A DNA stretch of 64,000 nucleotides from the NCBI GenBank assembly GCA_016285645.1, contig JAEERC010000064.1, positions 1 through 64,000 on the forward strand, given 5' to 3'. Source of the DNA: Clostridiaceae bacterium (GTDB lineage: Bacteria; Bacillota; Clostridia; Oscillospirales; Acutalibacteraceae). Every line of letters begins with the position of its first letter. Within the stretch, counting starts at the first letter, position 1. The position numbers and the translations under genes were made by a program. The notes below the pieces were generated by a model that made no database searches, was not told where the DNA came from, and saw only the letters and a program-made list of their open reading frames with translations. Below are positions 51,085 to 60,541 of the stretch, in pieces.

Positions 51085-53545
51085 ATACAAAGTTTCCGAA
51101 GTGGCAAAAGACTTCGGTCTGAAAAGCAAGGATGTAATAGACCTTCTTGCGAAATATTTTGAGGACCCCAAAAAGCATTCATCCGCGCTCAATGAGGATG
51201 AGCTTGACATAATCTTCGAAACCTTCACTCTCGAAAAGCAGGTTGACGAGGAGGGGTTAAACGCCTATTTCGAAACCGCCTCGGCACGCGAGGAAAAGCC
51301 GAAGGAAGAGGAGAAAAAGCCCGAAGAGGCAAAGGCGGAGGAAAAGCAGGAAGAGGCGAAACCCAAAGAGGTAAAGGCGGAGGAAAAGCCCGCCGAAAAG
51401 GAGAAATCGCCCGAACAGAAGAAGGAAGAAAAACCCGCTGAGAAGCCCTCAAAGCCCGAAAAGGCGAAGGAGGAAAAGGCAGGCAAATTCCGTATGCCCG
51501 AGCGTAAGGAAACCGTTCCCGAGAAGAAGAAGGAACAGAAGCCCGCTCAGGCGAGAACAAAGGGCGAAATCCGCACAATCGACACAAGAGCCAGCAATGT
51601 TGACCTTGAAAAATACAACGAGCGCTACGAGAATATCGCCCCCGGCACATCCTCGCGCCGCAACGACAATCAGGTCAACAAGCAGAAGATAAAGCAGAAA
51701 TCACAGCAGTACCGCAAGCAGGGCAACCGCCAGACAAAGCGCGAGACAGAGGCGGAGAGGTTAAAGAGAATCGCCGCCGAGCGCGCGAAGAAGCCCCAGC
51801 TTCAGTTAAAGCTTCCCGAGGAAATCACCGTGGGCGAGCTTGCGGCTATGCTCAAAAGAACGGCTGCCGAAGTCATCAAGCAGCTTTTCGGCCTCGGAGT
51901 TATGGCTACGGTCAACCAGACGCTCGACTATGACACCGCGGCCATAGTCGCCGAGGAAATGGGCGCGAAGGTTGAGAAACTCGTTGTTGTCACCATTGAG
52001 GACAGAATCATTGACGACAGTGAGGACGACGCCGCCGACCTCGAGCCGAGAGACCCTGTTGTTGTCGTTATGGGTCACGTTGACCACGGCAAAACCTCCA
52101 TTCTCGACGCGGTGCGCAACACAGCCGTCACAGCCACCGAAGCGGGCGGCATAACCCAGCACATCGGCGCTTACAGAGTTGACCTCAACGGTCAGAAAAT
52201 CACCTTCCTTGACACTCCCGGCCACGCGGCGTTTACATCAATGCGCGCGAGGGGCGCCATGGCTACCGATATAGCGATTCTTGTTGTTGCGGCGGACGAC
52301 GGCATTATGCCGCAGACCATCGAGGCCATAAACCACGCCAAAGCGGCGGACTGCCCGATTGTTGTCGCCATAAACAAGATGGACAAACCCGCTGCCCAGC
52401 CCGACAGAGTGCTCCAGCAGCTCACCGAATATGAACTTGTTCCCGAGGAATGGGGCGGCGACACAATCTGCGTGCCCGTTTCCGCTCTCACCCACGAGGG
52501 TATTGACAAACTCCTCGAATCCGTGCTTCTCGTAGCGGAGATGAAGGAACTCAAGGCGAACCCGAACCGTCCCGCCAAGGGCGTTGTAATTGAAGCGAAG
52601 CTCGACAAGGGACGCGGCGCGGTCGCAACCCTCCTTGTTCAGAACGGCACCCTTCACCCCGGCGACACCGTAGTCGCGGGCACGGCGGTCGGCAAAGTGC
52701 GCGTTATGCTTGACGACAAGGGCCGCAAGGTTAAGGCGGCAGGCCCCTCCGTTCCCGTTGAAATCACGGGTCTCGCGGAGGTTCCGCAGGCGGGCGACAT
52801 CTTCAACGCCGTAAACGACGAACGCCTTGCCAGGGAACTTGTTGAGCAGAGAAAGAACAAGGAAAAGGAAGAGCAGTTCAAGCAGTTCGAGAAAGTCACT
52901 CTCGACAACCTTTTCGATTCGCTCAAATCGGGCGAACTCAAGGATCTCAACATCGTTCTCAAAGCCGATGTTCAGGGCTCGGTTGAGGCGGTCAAGCAGA
53001 GTCTTGTCAAACTCTCCAACGACGAGGTAGTCGTCAAGGTCATCCACTCGGGCGTGGGCGCCATAAACGAGAGCGATATTATGCTCGCGAACGCCTCCAA
53101 CGCCATAGTCATCGGCTTCAATGTCCGCCCCGATCCCGTTGCCACGGAGCACGCGGAGCGCGACGGCGTTGACATAAGAACATACAGAATTATTTACGAC
53201 GCCATAGAAGAGATTCAGTCCGCAATCAAAGGTATGCTCGCGCCCAAGTTCCGCGATGTCGATATCGCGAGAATCGAAGTGCGTCAGGTTGTCAAAATCT
53301 CCTCGGTCGGCAATGTCGCGGGCTGTTACGTGCTTTCGGGCAAGGTCAACAGAAACGCGAAAATCCGCGTTGTGCGCGACGGCATAGTCGTAACGGAAGC
53401 GGAAATAGCCTCGCTGAGAAGGTTCAAGGACGATGTCAAGGAGGTCGCCTCCGGCTTTGAATGCGGCATAAGTCTTGAAAAATTCAACGACATCAAAGAG
53501 GGCGACATCTTCGAGGCGTATGTCACCGAAGAATACAGGGAGTAA
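51074..53545 (+). CDS. infB: Translation initiation factor IF-2
   Basis: An 823-residue GTPase that brings initiator tRNA to the 30S subunit. The N-terminal IF2N ([21 protein letters not shown]) is followed by a Lys/Glu/Pro-rich linker (about 75-200), a second IF2N near 250, and the G domain with [12 protein letters not shown] (G1), [10 protein letters not shown] (G3), AINKMDKP (G4) and C-terminal IF-2 domains. Start ATG at 51074 follows gggagg and overlaps ylxQ. Confidence 0.98.
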   Translation: MLNKYKVSEVAKDFGLKSKDVIDLLAKYFEDPKKHSSALNEDELDIIFETFTLEKQVDEEGLNAYFETASAREEKPKEEEKKPEEAKAEEKQEEAKPKEVKAEEKPAEKEKSPEQKKEEKPAEKPSKPEKAKEEKAGKFRMPERKETVPEKKKEQKPAQARTKGEIRTIDTRASNVDLEKYNERYENIAPGTSSRRNDNQVNKQKIKQKSQQYRKQGNRQTKRETEAERLKRIAAERAKKPQLQLKLPEEITVGELAAMLKRTAAEVIKQLFGLGVMATVNQTLDYDTAAIVAEEMGAKVEKLVVVTIEDRIIDDSEDDAADLEPRDPVVVVMGHVDHGKTSILDAVRNTAVTATEAGGITQHIGAYRVDLNGQKITFLDTPGHAAFTSMRARGAMATDIAILVVAADDGIMPQTIEAINHAKAADCPIVVAINKMDKPAAQPDRVLQQLTEYELVPEEWGGDTICVPVSALTHEGIDKLLESVLLVAEMKELKANPNRPAKGVVIEAKLDKGRGAVATLLVQNGTLHPGDTVVAGTAVGKVRVMLDDKGRKVKAAGPSVPVEITGLAEVPQAGDIFNAVNDERLARELVEQRKNKEKEEQFKQFEKVTLDNLFDSLKSGELKDLNIVLKADVQGSVEAVKQSLVKLSNDEVVVKVIHSGVGAINESDIMLANASNAIVIGFNVRPDPVATEHAERDGVDIRTYRIIYDAIEEIQSAIKGMLAPKFRDVDIARIEVRQVVKISSVGNVAGCYVLSGKVNRNAKIRVVRDGIVVTEAEIASLRRFKDDVKEVASGFECGISLEKFNDIKEGDIFEAYVTEEYRE

Positions 53546-53548
53546 ACT

Positions 53549-53923
53549 ATGCCCGGTTATAAATCAGACAGAATATCAGAAGATATAAAGCGTGAGATTA
53601 TCGCCATCACCCGTGAACTCAAGGACCCGCGCGTGGCGGATAAAATGCTCACCATAGTTCGTGTGGATATTGCGAGCGATGCTTCCTTCGCGAAGGTCTA
53701 TGTGAGCGCGCTTGACGGTATTGAAACGGCTAAAACCGCCGTCAAGGGTCTTGTAAGCGCCACGGGATTTATCCGCAGGGAACTCGGAAACCGCCTGCAC
53801 CTGAGGAAAACGCCCGAGCTTAAATTCATCGCGGACGATTCCATTGAAAAAGGTATGGAAATCATAAAGAAGCTCGACAGTATTGCCGCGAAAGAGGACG
53901 GAGAAAACACAGATGCTGATTGA
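53549..53923 (+). CDS. rbfA: Ribosome-binding factor A
   Basis: A 124-residue cold-shock 30S maturation factor with the KH-like fold: ISEDIKREIIAITRELKDPRV, LTIVRVDIASDASFAKVYVSAL, and RRELGNRLHLRKTPELKFIADDS. It starts 3 bases after infB and overlaps the next gene by 11 bases. Confidence 0.96.
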   Translation: MPGYKSDRISEDIKREIIAITRELKDPRVADKMLTIVRVDIASDASFAKVYVSALDGIETAKTAVKGLVSATGFIRRELGNRLHLRKTPELKFIADDSIEKGMEIIKKLDSIAAKEDGENTDAD

Positions 53924-54866
53924 AATTGAAAACTGCGCCGATTCGCTCAGAGAGGTGCAGAAAATACTTCTGCTCTGCCACGCCCACCCGGACGGCGACA
54001 CGCTCGGCTCGGCAACGGCTCTCGCCCTCGCGCTCAAGGCGATGGGCAAGGAAATAGCCGTGCTGTGCGACGACGAAATCGCGCCGAAATACGATTTTAT
54101 GTTCACGGGCGTGCACAGAACAGTTGATTTTGAGCCGGAGCTCATTGTCGCCGTGGATGTAGCAGACCCCGAACTGCTCGGCAAAAACCTCAATCTCAAA
54201 TACGGCGAAAAGGTCGATATGTGCATCGACCACCACACTTCAAACAGAAGTTTCGCCCAGGCGACCTGGCTCGACGCCGATTCCGCGTCCGTTGCGGAAA
54301 TGGTCTATGAGCTTCTCAGACTGCTTGAGGCGGAGATTACGCCGCAGATGGCGTCCTGCCTTTTCACGGGTGTTTCCACCGACACGGGTTGCTTCCGTTT
54401 TTCGAACACCACCTCGCGTTCGCACCGCATAGCGGCTGAGCTTATTGACGCGGGCGCGGATTCGCAGATGATTATTCAGAACTTCTTTGAAATCAAAAGC
54501 AGATCCTACGCGATGCTCGAAAAAATGGCTATGGATGAACTTCAGCTCTACCTCGGCGGCAGATGCGCCATTATGCCCGTCACCCGCGCAATGCTCGGCA
54601 AAAGCGGCGCGTCCGACAGCGACACCGACCGCCTCGCGAACATTCCGCGCAGAATAGAGGGCGTTGTTGTTGCCGTAACTTTAAAGGAACAGCCGGGCGG
54701 CGAGTTCAAGGCGTCCGTGCGCACCCACGGCGATGTTGACGCCTCGGCAATCTGCGAGCGTATGGGCGGCGGCGGTCACGTAGGAGCCGCGGGCTGCACT
54801 TTACAGATGCCCCTTCCCGCCTGCGTCGCGCGCATTATAGAAGAGGTTGAAAAAGAAATCGGCTGA
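53913..54866 (+). CDS. nrnA: DHH-family phosphoesterase (NrnA-like nanoRNase/pAp phosphatase)
   Basis: A 317-residue DHH-DHHA1 protein: CHAHPDGDTLGSATALALALK, VAVDVADPELLG and CIDHHTSNRSFA give the DHH metal site, and the C-terminal MGGGGHVGAAGCTLQM the DHHA1 substrate motif. NrnA removes short oligoribonucleotides and 3'-phosphoadenosine phosphate. The start at 53913 overlaps rbfA; the track's upstream extension lacks a ribosome binding site. The usual next genes (truB, ribF, rpsO) are absent here; a terminator closes the operon. Confidence 0.93.
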   Translation: MLIEIENCADSLREVQKILLLCHAHPDGDTLGSATALALALKAMGKEIAVLCDDEIAPKYDFMFTGVHRTVDFEPELIVAVDVADPELLGKNLNLKYGEKVDMCIDHHTSNRSFAQATWLDADSASVAEMVYELLRLLEAEITPQMASCLFTGVSTDTGCFRFSNTTSRSHRIAAELIDAGADSQMIIQNFFEIKSRSYAMLEKMAMDELQLYLGGRCAIMPVTRAMLGKSGASDSDTDRLANIPRRIEGVVVAVTLKEQPGGEFKASVRTHGDVDASAICERMGGGGHVGAAGCTLQMPLPACVARIIEEVEKEIG

Positions 54867-54886
54867 CAGCCGTAAAACGAAAAAAT

Positions 54887-54929
54887 ATCCGCTCAATGCT
54901 TTACGCGAAAGAGCGGATTTTTCTTTTTT
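54887..54929. terminator. Terminator of the translation operon
   Basis: ATCCGCTC / GAGCGGAT stem with a long loop, followed by ttttctttttt on the + strand; the opposite side is A-rich (aaaaat), so it may also serve the convergent small ORF. Confidence 0.75.
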
Positions 54930-54934
54930 GATAT

Positions 54935-55063
54935 TCAGTTTTTCTTTTCCGATTCTTCGGCGTTTTCCGATTCGGCGGCGAGCATCTCCTCGCTGACAAG
55001 CAGCCTGAAAGTGGTTACGGTGTTTTCGCCCTCAAGCCCCGAAATGTTTACGTAAATACCCAT
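54935..55063 (-). CDS. Small acidic protein, 42 residues
   Basis: Not in the ORF track. On the minus strand ggaggt lies 7 bases before an ATG that opens MGIYVNISGLEGENTV followed by TTFRLLVSEEMLAAESENAE and a Glu/Lys end. The protein is acidic, with no signal peptide or membrane helix, and matches no family I recognise. It ends just before the terminator shared with the translation operon. The strong ribosome binding site and placement support a real gene. Confidence 0.6.
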   Translation of the reverse strand: MGIYVNISGLEGENTVTTFRLLVSEEMLAAESENAEESEKKN

Positions 55064-55153
55064 GATTTTTACCTCCGTTTTTTATGTCATTTGTTTGTTC
55101 CCTGACTTAATGATAACAGAGGTATTGTCCTATAAACGGGACTTTACAAATTT

Positions 55154-55729
55154 TTATAATTCAGATTCAAAAACGGTGGAACCGTACTTTTTTGCAAGCT
55201 TATCCAGCTCTTTATTAATGAATTCGGAAGAAACTGAAGTCAGTTTCATATGAATTTTTTGAGTATGTTTTCTTTTTATCTCTTCAAAACTGCAATTTTG
55301 ACCGAAAGATGATTCATAGGTGTCGGAACGGCAGTTTAAAAGAACTTTATCAAGTGACAGGCAGTTTTTGATGGGCGTGTCTATGCGTTCAAAATCTTTT
55401 ATAATTACATACCAGGGACGATACTCCATCCAGTTGTATTCTTTAATCCAACTTTCAAAAGAGATGTTATTATCGTTGAAACCGTAAAGATGTCCTCTGC
55501 CGGTTATAACCTGAATATTCTTTCCTCGCGAATCGGTTATTCCTTCCGCCAGAAAAAACTCGTCGCCGTCACTTACGGAAGAAGGTCTTTTTGTTTTTGT
55601 GTAATTCAAAATATACCAGGTTTTATTTCCGTTTTTTACTTTATGCAGATTTGCGAAACCGTTCTCGTTTTGAGGACCTTCAAATTTAATCCATATGGTA
55701 TTTGTGTTCGTATTTTTTATGTTTGCCAA
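55154..55729 (-). CDS. Unrecognised AT-rich protein, possibly EVE/PUA-like
   Basis: A 191-residue soluble protein. Residues 30-75 (NKTWYILNYTKTKRPSSV followed by DGDEFFLAEG) look like the start of an EVE/ASCH-type PUA-like fold, and YRPWYVIIKDFERIDTP a later strand, but I cannot assign a family firmly. The end is charged and helical (INKELDKLAKKYG). The DNA is much more AT-rich than all flanking genes, suggesting recent acquisition. It lies 15 bases after the lipoprotein gene stop on the same strand, so it may be co-transcribed with it. Confidence 0.65.
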   Translation of the reverse strand: MANIKNTNTNTIWIKFEGPQNENGFANLHKVKNGNKTWYILNYTKTKRPSSVSDGDEFFLAEGITDSRGKNIQVITGRGHLYGFNDNNISFESWIKEYNWMEYRPWYVIIKDFERIDTPIKNCLSLDKVLLNCRSDTYESSFGQNCSFEEIKRKHTQKIHMKLTSVSSEFINKELDKLAKKYGSTVFESEL

Positions 55730-55744
55730 AACGATTCTCCTTTT

Positions 55745-56647
55745 TTACTCAAAGAAAAACGAGGGGTTGTTCGTGAACATAGCGGTTACCGCCTGAAGAT
55801 ACTGCGCATAAACAAACTGGGCGTAGTAGGTTCTGTCGCCCACGGTCTTCTGCGCGTCCATAACGCAGAAACTGCCGTTTTCGTTTGTGCCGTCGGTCTG
55901 CGTGAGTGTGAAGCCCGCTTCGGTCAGAGCGGTGAAATACGCGTCAAGCGTTTCGAATTTTACGCCCGCGAAGGCGTTCCCACTCGAGTAGATGCACTGC
56001 CAGTCGCACTCTTCCATCAGGGCGGGGTCGGTCACCTTTTCGCCGTCTGCGCCGATTATTTCGAGTTTCCCTTCGCCGAGAAGGGGGGCGTCGAGCGCGG
56101 GGAAGAACTTCGCGACATTCTCATCGAATTTGCAAACGCATTCGAACACATCGAACGACACGGTATATTCCGAGGTCTCAATGTTGAAATCGGTCTGAGA
56201 AATACTGCATATATATTTCCCGTTGCTCCAGTACCCTTCGACGGACGCCTTGTCGCCTGTTTCCTCCTCCGAGTGGAAGGCGATGCCGCCCGTCCAGCCG
56301 AAGGCGTTGAGCGATTCGGAGAACTGTGAAAGCACAGAGGAGTCGCCCGCGAGTCTCAGGCGGATGAAATCCGTTTTGTAGCCGTAGGTCTTCTCGTCGG
56401 CGAAATAGTGAGACTGCGTTTTGCAGGTAAGCCCCGGGGGAAGTTCATCCGGGAAACCCTCGGGAAGCAGGGACGGCATAAAGCCGTTCGCTTTTATTTT
56501 GTCGCTGAACTGTTCCGTTGTGGGCGCCTCGGTCACGGCTTGCGTGACGGTCGTCTTTGTTTCTACGCTCTTTTTGCAGGAGGCACACACAAGGAGCGCC
56601 GCGGGAAGAACAAGGCATATCGCTTTTTTGATAATACTTTTTTTCAT
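55745..56647 (-). CDS. Lipoprotein of unknown function
   Basis: A 300-residue protein. Signal peptide with lipobox VCASC near residue 23, a Thr-rich linker (VETKTTVTQAVTEAPTTEQ), and a globular part with LLPEGFPDELPPGL and paired cysteines (ECVCKF, ECDWQC). No transport or enzyme motif is visible. It has its own minus-strand promoter (56705-56677), divergent from the isomerase operon. Likely an envelope lipoprotein. Confidence 0.75.
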   Translation of the reverse strand: MKKSIIKKAICLVLPAALLVCASCKKSVETKTTVTQAVTEAPTTEQFSDKIKANGFMPSLLPEGFPDELPPGLTCKTQSHYFADEKTYGYKTDFIRLRLAGDSSVLSQFSESLNAFGWTGGIAFHSEEETGDKASVEGYWSNGKYICSISQTDFNIETSEYTVSFDVFECVCKFDENVAKFFPALDAPLLGEGKLEIIGADGEKVTDPALMEECDWQCIYSSGNAFAGVKFETLDAYFTALTEAGFTLTQTDGTNENGSFCVMDAQKTVGDRTYYAQFVYAQYLQAVTAMFTNNPSFFFE

Positions 56648-56676
56648 AATGCACTTCCGATAAAATTTATAAATCT

Positions 56677-56705
56677 ATTTTAATATTCATTTAATCCGTT
56701 GTCAA
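56677..56705 (-). promoter_or_regulatory. Promoter of the lipoprotein gene (minus strand)
   Basis: TTGACA (56705-56700), 17 bases, TAAAAT (56682-56677) on the minus strand. Confidence 0.8.
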
Positions 56706-56719
56706 TTGCAATACTTTAT

Positions 56720-56748
56720 TTGACATTATCCCCCGTAAATAGTAAAAT
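56720..56748 (+). promoter_or_regulatory. Promoter of the isomerase-TauE-GPH operon
   Basis: TTGACA (56720-56725), 17 bases, TAAAAT (56743-56748); its -35 lies 14 bases from the divergent -35, so regulation could be shared. Confidence 0.75.
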
Positions 56749-56783
56749 AATATTTCAGTAATATTAAATAAAGAGAGGTTATT

Positions 56784-58115
56784 ATGTTTAACACGATATA
56801 TCTGCCGATAGGTGTCGGAACCTTCCACCTTGAAACGGCGCAGAGTGAATTTGAAAAGAGCGTGAAAATGCTTAAAGGCATTGACGGCGATATCATTGTG
56901 CCCGCCGAAATGCTGCTGAGCATCGACAAACTTGTTGATTTTATTGACGGCAAAACCGCGGATCTCGTGATTGTGCAGAACATCACCTTCGCGAACGCCG
57001 CCTACATAAGCGAGATTCTCCGCCGCTTTGACTGCCCCGCCGTGCTCTGGACTTTAAAGGAGCCGCAGGCGGACGGCACCCGGCTGCGCTTAAACTCGCT
57101 CACGGGCGCGTTCTCCGCCGCGAATGCCCTCACGGCTTTCGGCAGACCGTTTGAATATGTGCTCGGCTCGCCCGAAGACGAAAATGTAAAGAACACAATC
57201 GCCTCCGCCGTGTCGGCGGCAAAGGTTAAAAAGGCGATGCGCTCCTTGAACCTTCTGCAGGTCGGTCATACCCCGCAGGGCTTCGGCTTCGGCAGGGCGC
57301 TCGATTCCGAAATGCTCACGGTGTTCGGCGTGAACACCGTTTCAATCGAGGCGAGGGAACTTATTGACAAGGCAAAAGCCTTTACAGATGAGGATATCGC
57401 CTCCTATCTTGACGACGCGAAAAACAGAATCCGCTCGCTCGACAGCATAGACAATAAAAATGTCTCCGATTTCGCCCGCCTTTACAAAGCGTACGCCGAA
57501 TATGTAAAAGAGAACAACATAGGCGCACTCGCTTCACGCTGCTGGCCGGATTTCTTCACATCCTTCGGCACTCCTGTGTGCTCCGTACTCGGCATATTGA
57601 ATGACCTCGGAGTGGCAAGCGCCTGCGAGGCGGACTCCTACGGCGCCCTCTCAATGTATATCTGCTCATATCTCACGGGCAAGAGCGCCTTTTTCGGCGA
57701 CCCCGTTGCCGTTGACGAAAAGGAAAACACAATCACCTTCTGGCACTGCGGTATGGCTCCCTGCTCCCTTGCGCGCAAGGACACGGGCGCGTGCGCGGGT
57801 GTTCACTGCAACAGAAAGATAGGCCCCACCCTCGAGTTCGGCTGCGAGGCGCAGCCCGAGGTCACGGTTTTCCGCATAGGCAGAAAGCCCGACGGCAGCT
57901 TCCGCCTGTTCATCGCTTCGGGCAGCGCTCCCGACAAGCCGAAGCAGTATTACGGCACTTCGATTGTCGTAAAAACGCAAAACAGCGCCCCCGATATAAT
58001 AAATAACGCGGTCAAAGCGGGCTGGGAACCTCATTTCGCGGTCGCCGTCGGCAACATAGCCCCCGCTCTCGAGGCGCTCGGCAATATGCTCGGCATTGAG
58101 GTCTGCAGATTCTGA
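56784..58115 (+). CDS. Sugar-isomerase-like protein (L-fucose/L-arabinose isomerase group)
   Basis: A 443-residue protein resembling the FucI/AraA isomerase superfamily: IYLPIGVGTFHLETAQSEF opening, VIVQNITFANAAYI, a central GHTPQGFGFGRAL, CWPDFFTSFGTPVCSVLGILND and a C-terminal barrel with HCNRKIGPTLEFGCEA. aagagagg precedes the ATG. Substrate is not visible from sequence. It is translationally coupled (TGATG) to a TauE-family exporter and followed by a sugar:cation symporter, so a sugar-uptake and product-export route is plausible. Confidence 0.7.
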   Translation: MFNTIYLPIGVGTFHLETAQSEFEKSVKMLKGIDGDIIVPAEMLLSIDKLVDFIDGKTADLVIVQNITFANAAYISEILRRFDCPAVLWTLKEPQADGTRLRLNSLTGAFSAANALTAFGRPFEYVLGSPEDENVKNTIASAVSAAKVKKAMRSLNLLQVGHTPQGFGFGRALDSEMLTVFGVNTVSIEARELIDKAKAFTDEDIASYLDDAKNRIRSLDSIDNKNVSDFARLYKAYAEYVKENNIGALASRCWPDFFTSFGTPVCSVLGILNDLGVASACEADSYGALSMYICSYLTGKSAFFGDPVAVDEKENTITFWHCGMAPCSLARKDTGACAGVHCNRKIGPTLEFGCEAQPEVTVFRIGRKPDGSFRLFIASGSAPDKPKQYYGTSIVVKTQNSAPDIINNAVKAGWEPHFAVAVGNIAPALEALGNMLGIEVCRF

Positions 58116-58846
58116 TGCTGAAATACATTTTATTTGAAGTTGTAGTATTCCTGACGAACATTGTTCAGTGCATTACGGGCTTCGCGGGCACGGTGCTCGC
58201 AATGCCGTTTTCAATAATGCTCGTCGGCTACGATGTCGCGAGGCCCATACTCAATGTTCTCGGTGTGGGCGCGTCGCTCGTGATAGTGGCTAAGGAATAC
58301 AAACACATAAACACAAAAGAGTTTCTGAAAATGGCCGGGGTTATGCTCCTCGGCATAATCGGCGGGCTCTATCTCAAGGACCTGGTCGCCGAAAACGAGA
58401 AGGTTGTATATAAAACCCTCGGAATAATCGTTATTGTTTTCGCCGTTTTCAGCGCGATAAGGTTTTATTCCAAAAAGGATTCAAAGCCGATTCCCGCGGG
58501 TATATCCTTTGCCCTGCTCATAATATCCGGCGTGGTGCACGGAATGTTCGTGTGCGGCGGCCCCGTGCTTGTGACCTACGCCTCAACAAAACTCAAGGAC
58601 AACGACGAGTTCCGCGCCACCGTTTCCGCGGTTTGGCTCGTGCTCAACTCGATAATTATGATTCAGGACATTTTCGGCGGAGTGTTCGTGAAATCCACGC
58701 TTCTGCTGACTTTTGTGAGCCTCGCGGTGCTCGCGGCTGCCCTCGCGGTGGGCAATCTCATTTTCAAAAAGATGAGCCGCAATGTTTTCCTGCAGGTCAC
58801 ATATATTCTTATGTTCATAAGCGGCATAACCTTGCTTATAAAGTAA
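58115..58846 (+). CDS. TauE/SafE-family anion exporter
   Basis: A 243-residue protein with seven or eight membrane helices: N-terminal FLTNIVQCITGFAGTVLAMPF and a central GVVHGMFVCGGPVLVTY repeat motif, the duplicated TauE pattern. The family exports sulfite, sulfoacetate and other organic anions. The start overlaps the isomerase stop by one base, indicating coupled translation and related roles. Confidence 0.85.
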   Translation: MLKYILFEVVVFLTNIVQCITGFAGTVLAMPFSIMLVGYDVARPILNVLGVGASLVIVAKEYKHINTKEFLKMAGVMLLGIIGGLYLKDLVAENEKVVYKTLGIIVIVFAVFSAIRFYSKKDSKPIPAGISFALLIISGVVHGMFVCGGPVLVTYASTKLKDNDEFRATVSAVWLVLNSIIMIQDIFGGVFVKSTLLLTFVSLAVLAAALAVGNLIFKKMSRNVFLQVTYILMFISGITLLIK

Positions 58847-58861
58847 CTGAGGAGGTCTATA

Positions 58862-60307
58862 ATGGAAGGAAAAGCACTCACCCACGGCATAAAATTCAAG
58901 GACAAGGTCGGCTACGCCCTCGGCGACACAGCAGGACTGCTCACCTTCGGATTGATAGGCGCGTTCCAGAATAAGTTTTACACGGACGCCCTCGGCATAA
59001 AGCCGGAAAAAATCATCATTCTCATTCTCGTGGCGAGAATCTGGGACGCGATAAACGACCCGCTCTGGGGTATGTTCATCCGCTCCCGCAAGCCGAGACC
59101 TTCGGGGCAGTTCAGGCCGTGGATTATCGGTTTTTCGATTCCACTCGCCGTCTCCGCGGCGCTTATGTTCTTCAAGGTGCCGGGTCTTGACGAAACGAAA
59201 TATCTCATTTACGCCTATATCACATATATCCTCTACGGTATGGTGTACACGGCGGTAAACATCCCCTACGGCTCGCTCGCCTCCGTTATCACCGACGATG
59301 AGTTTGAGCGTTCGTCGCTCTCGATGTGGCGCTCGATAGGCGCGGGCATAGGCGGTCTGCCGGGAACAATTCTTCTGCCTATGATAGTTTACAAGGTTGT
59401 CGGCAAATATCCCAACGGCACAAACATCCAGCAGCTTCAGGAGAGAAAACTTTTCTGGTGCGTGGTTGTGCTCGCGGCTGTATCCGTACTCATCTACTTC
59501 ATTCATTACAAGATGACAAAGGAGCGCATAGCTCCGCAGAAAAAGGATAAGGTAAAAGACGGGGCTGTTAAAACCGTCGCGGGGCTTTTTACGAACAGGT
59601 CCTTCCTTATGCTCTCGTTCGCGTCAATGCTTCTTATCGCCTTCCAGTTCTATTATCAGTCAACCTACAGCTACCTTTTCACAGATTATTTCGGCAAACC
59701 CGGGCTCTACGCCCTCGTCACCGTATGCACCTATGTTCCCATGGCGATATTCATCCCCATAATGAACAAACTTATAAAAAAATTCGGCAAAAAGGAGCTC
59801 TGCGCCGCCGGTATGCTCTTCGCCGCCGTGTCGTGCGCGGTGCTGTTCGCGTGCAGGGGAACGTCCGTAGCGTACAATCCCATGTTCTTCCTTGTGTTCA
59901 CATTCTTCTCGGGTCTCGGTCAGACCTTCTTCGTGCTTGAGGTCTGGGCGCTCGTAATGGATGTAATCGACGTTTACGAGTACAGAACGGGCAAGAGGGA
60001 AGAGGGCATAATCTACGCCGTTTTCTCATTCACGAGAAAACTCGGTCAGACCCTCGCGGGCGTGGGTCTCAACGCGCTCCTCGCCTATATCGGTTATGAC
60101 ACCAAACGCGCGCAGGACGGTCTGGGGCAGGCGGCGTCGGTAATTCCGAAGCTCTACGATATTTCAACCATCGTGCCCGCCGTTATGCTCGCGGTTATGG
60201 GCGTTGTTCTGCTTGTGGGCTACGACCTCTCAAAGAAGAAACTGCAGATTGTTCACAGTCAGCTCGATGCAATAAGGGAAAACGAGGAGACCGAAGAGAC
60301 GGTCTGA
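58862..60307 (+). CDS. Glycoside-pentoside-hexuronide:cation symporter (MelB/GPH type)
   Basis: A 481-residue MFS transporter with 12 helices. The opening KVGYALGDTAGLLTFGLIGAFQNKFYTDALGI and DAINDPLWGMFIRSRKPRPSGQFRPWI are GPH hallmarks. GPH proteins import sugars with Na+ or H+. aggaggt lies 8 bases before the start and 16 bases after the TauE gene. It completes a three-gene unit. Confidence 0.9.
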   Translation: MEGKALTHGIKFKDKVGYALGDTAGLLTFGLIGAFQNKFYTDALGIKPEKIIILILVARIWDAINDPLWGMFIRSRKPRPSGQFRPWIIGFSIPLAVSAALMFFKVPGLDETKYLIYAYITYILYGMVYTAVNIPYGSLASVITDDEFERSSLSMWRSIGAGIGGLPGTILLPMIVYKVVGKYPNGTNIQQLQERKLFWCVVVLAAVSVLIYFIHYKMTKERIAPQKKDKVKDGAVKTVAGLFTNRSFLMLSFASMLLIAFQFYYQSTYSYLFTDYFGKPGLYALVTVCTYVPMAIFIPIMNKLIKKFGKKELCAAGMLFAAVSCAVLFACRGTSVAYNPMFFLVFTFFSGLGQTFFVLEVWALVMDVIDVYEYRTGKREEGIIYAVFSFTRKLGQTLAGVGLNALLAYIGYDTKRAQDGLGQAASVIPKLYDISTIVPAVMLAVMGVVLLVGYDLSKKKLQIVHSQLDAIRENEETEETV

Positions 60308-60324
60308 CAAACGAATCAATAAAG

Positions 60325-60358
60325 CAAAAAGCCCGCGGACGAAAAGTCCGCGGGCTTC
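60325..60358. terminator. Bidirectional terminator
   Basis: AAGCCCGCGGAC-gaaaa-GTCCGCGGGCTT; the minus strand has tttttgcttt after the stem, the plus strand ccgtgtttttc. It separates the GPH gene from the convergent small ORF. Confidence 0.85.
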
Positions 60359-60371
60359 CGTGTTTTTCTTG

Positions 60372-60473
60372 TCAGGTGAGAGTTGTAATCGCGCCTGCGA
60401 TAATGCCGATAACAAGCAGGGCAACAAGAACAATCGCCACAACCCTTACAACCATGGAGCGTCTGTCTTTCAT
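60372..60473 (-). CDS. Small single-span membrane protein, 33 residues
   Basis: Not in the ORF track. On the minus strand ggagg lies 7 bases before ATG; the peptide is MKDRRSMVVRVVAIVLVALL followed by VIGIIAGAITTLT, a basic N-terminus and one hydrophobic helix. The stop is just before a minus-strand terminator. Such tiny proteins are common in Firmicutes, where several regulate membrane complexes. It follows the 790-residue enzyme gene on the same strand after a 68-base gap. Confidence 0.65.
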   Translation of the reverse strand: MKDRRSMVVRVVAIVLVALLVIGIIAGAITTLT

Positions 60474-60541
60474 TTTTCTTCCTCCGCTTAACGTAATTTA
60501 CCCTGCTATTTTACGCCGTATCGGCTGTAATGTCAAGATAA

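Noticed and set aside
52238-53152. 304-residue minus-strand ORF
   Set aside because: Antisense to infB, whose GTPase motifs are complete.
58583-59506. 307-residue minus-strand ORF
   Set aside because: Antisense to the TauE and GPH genes; composition biased, no motif.
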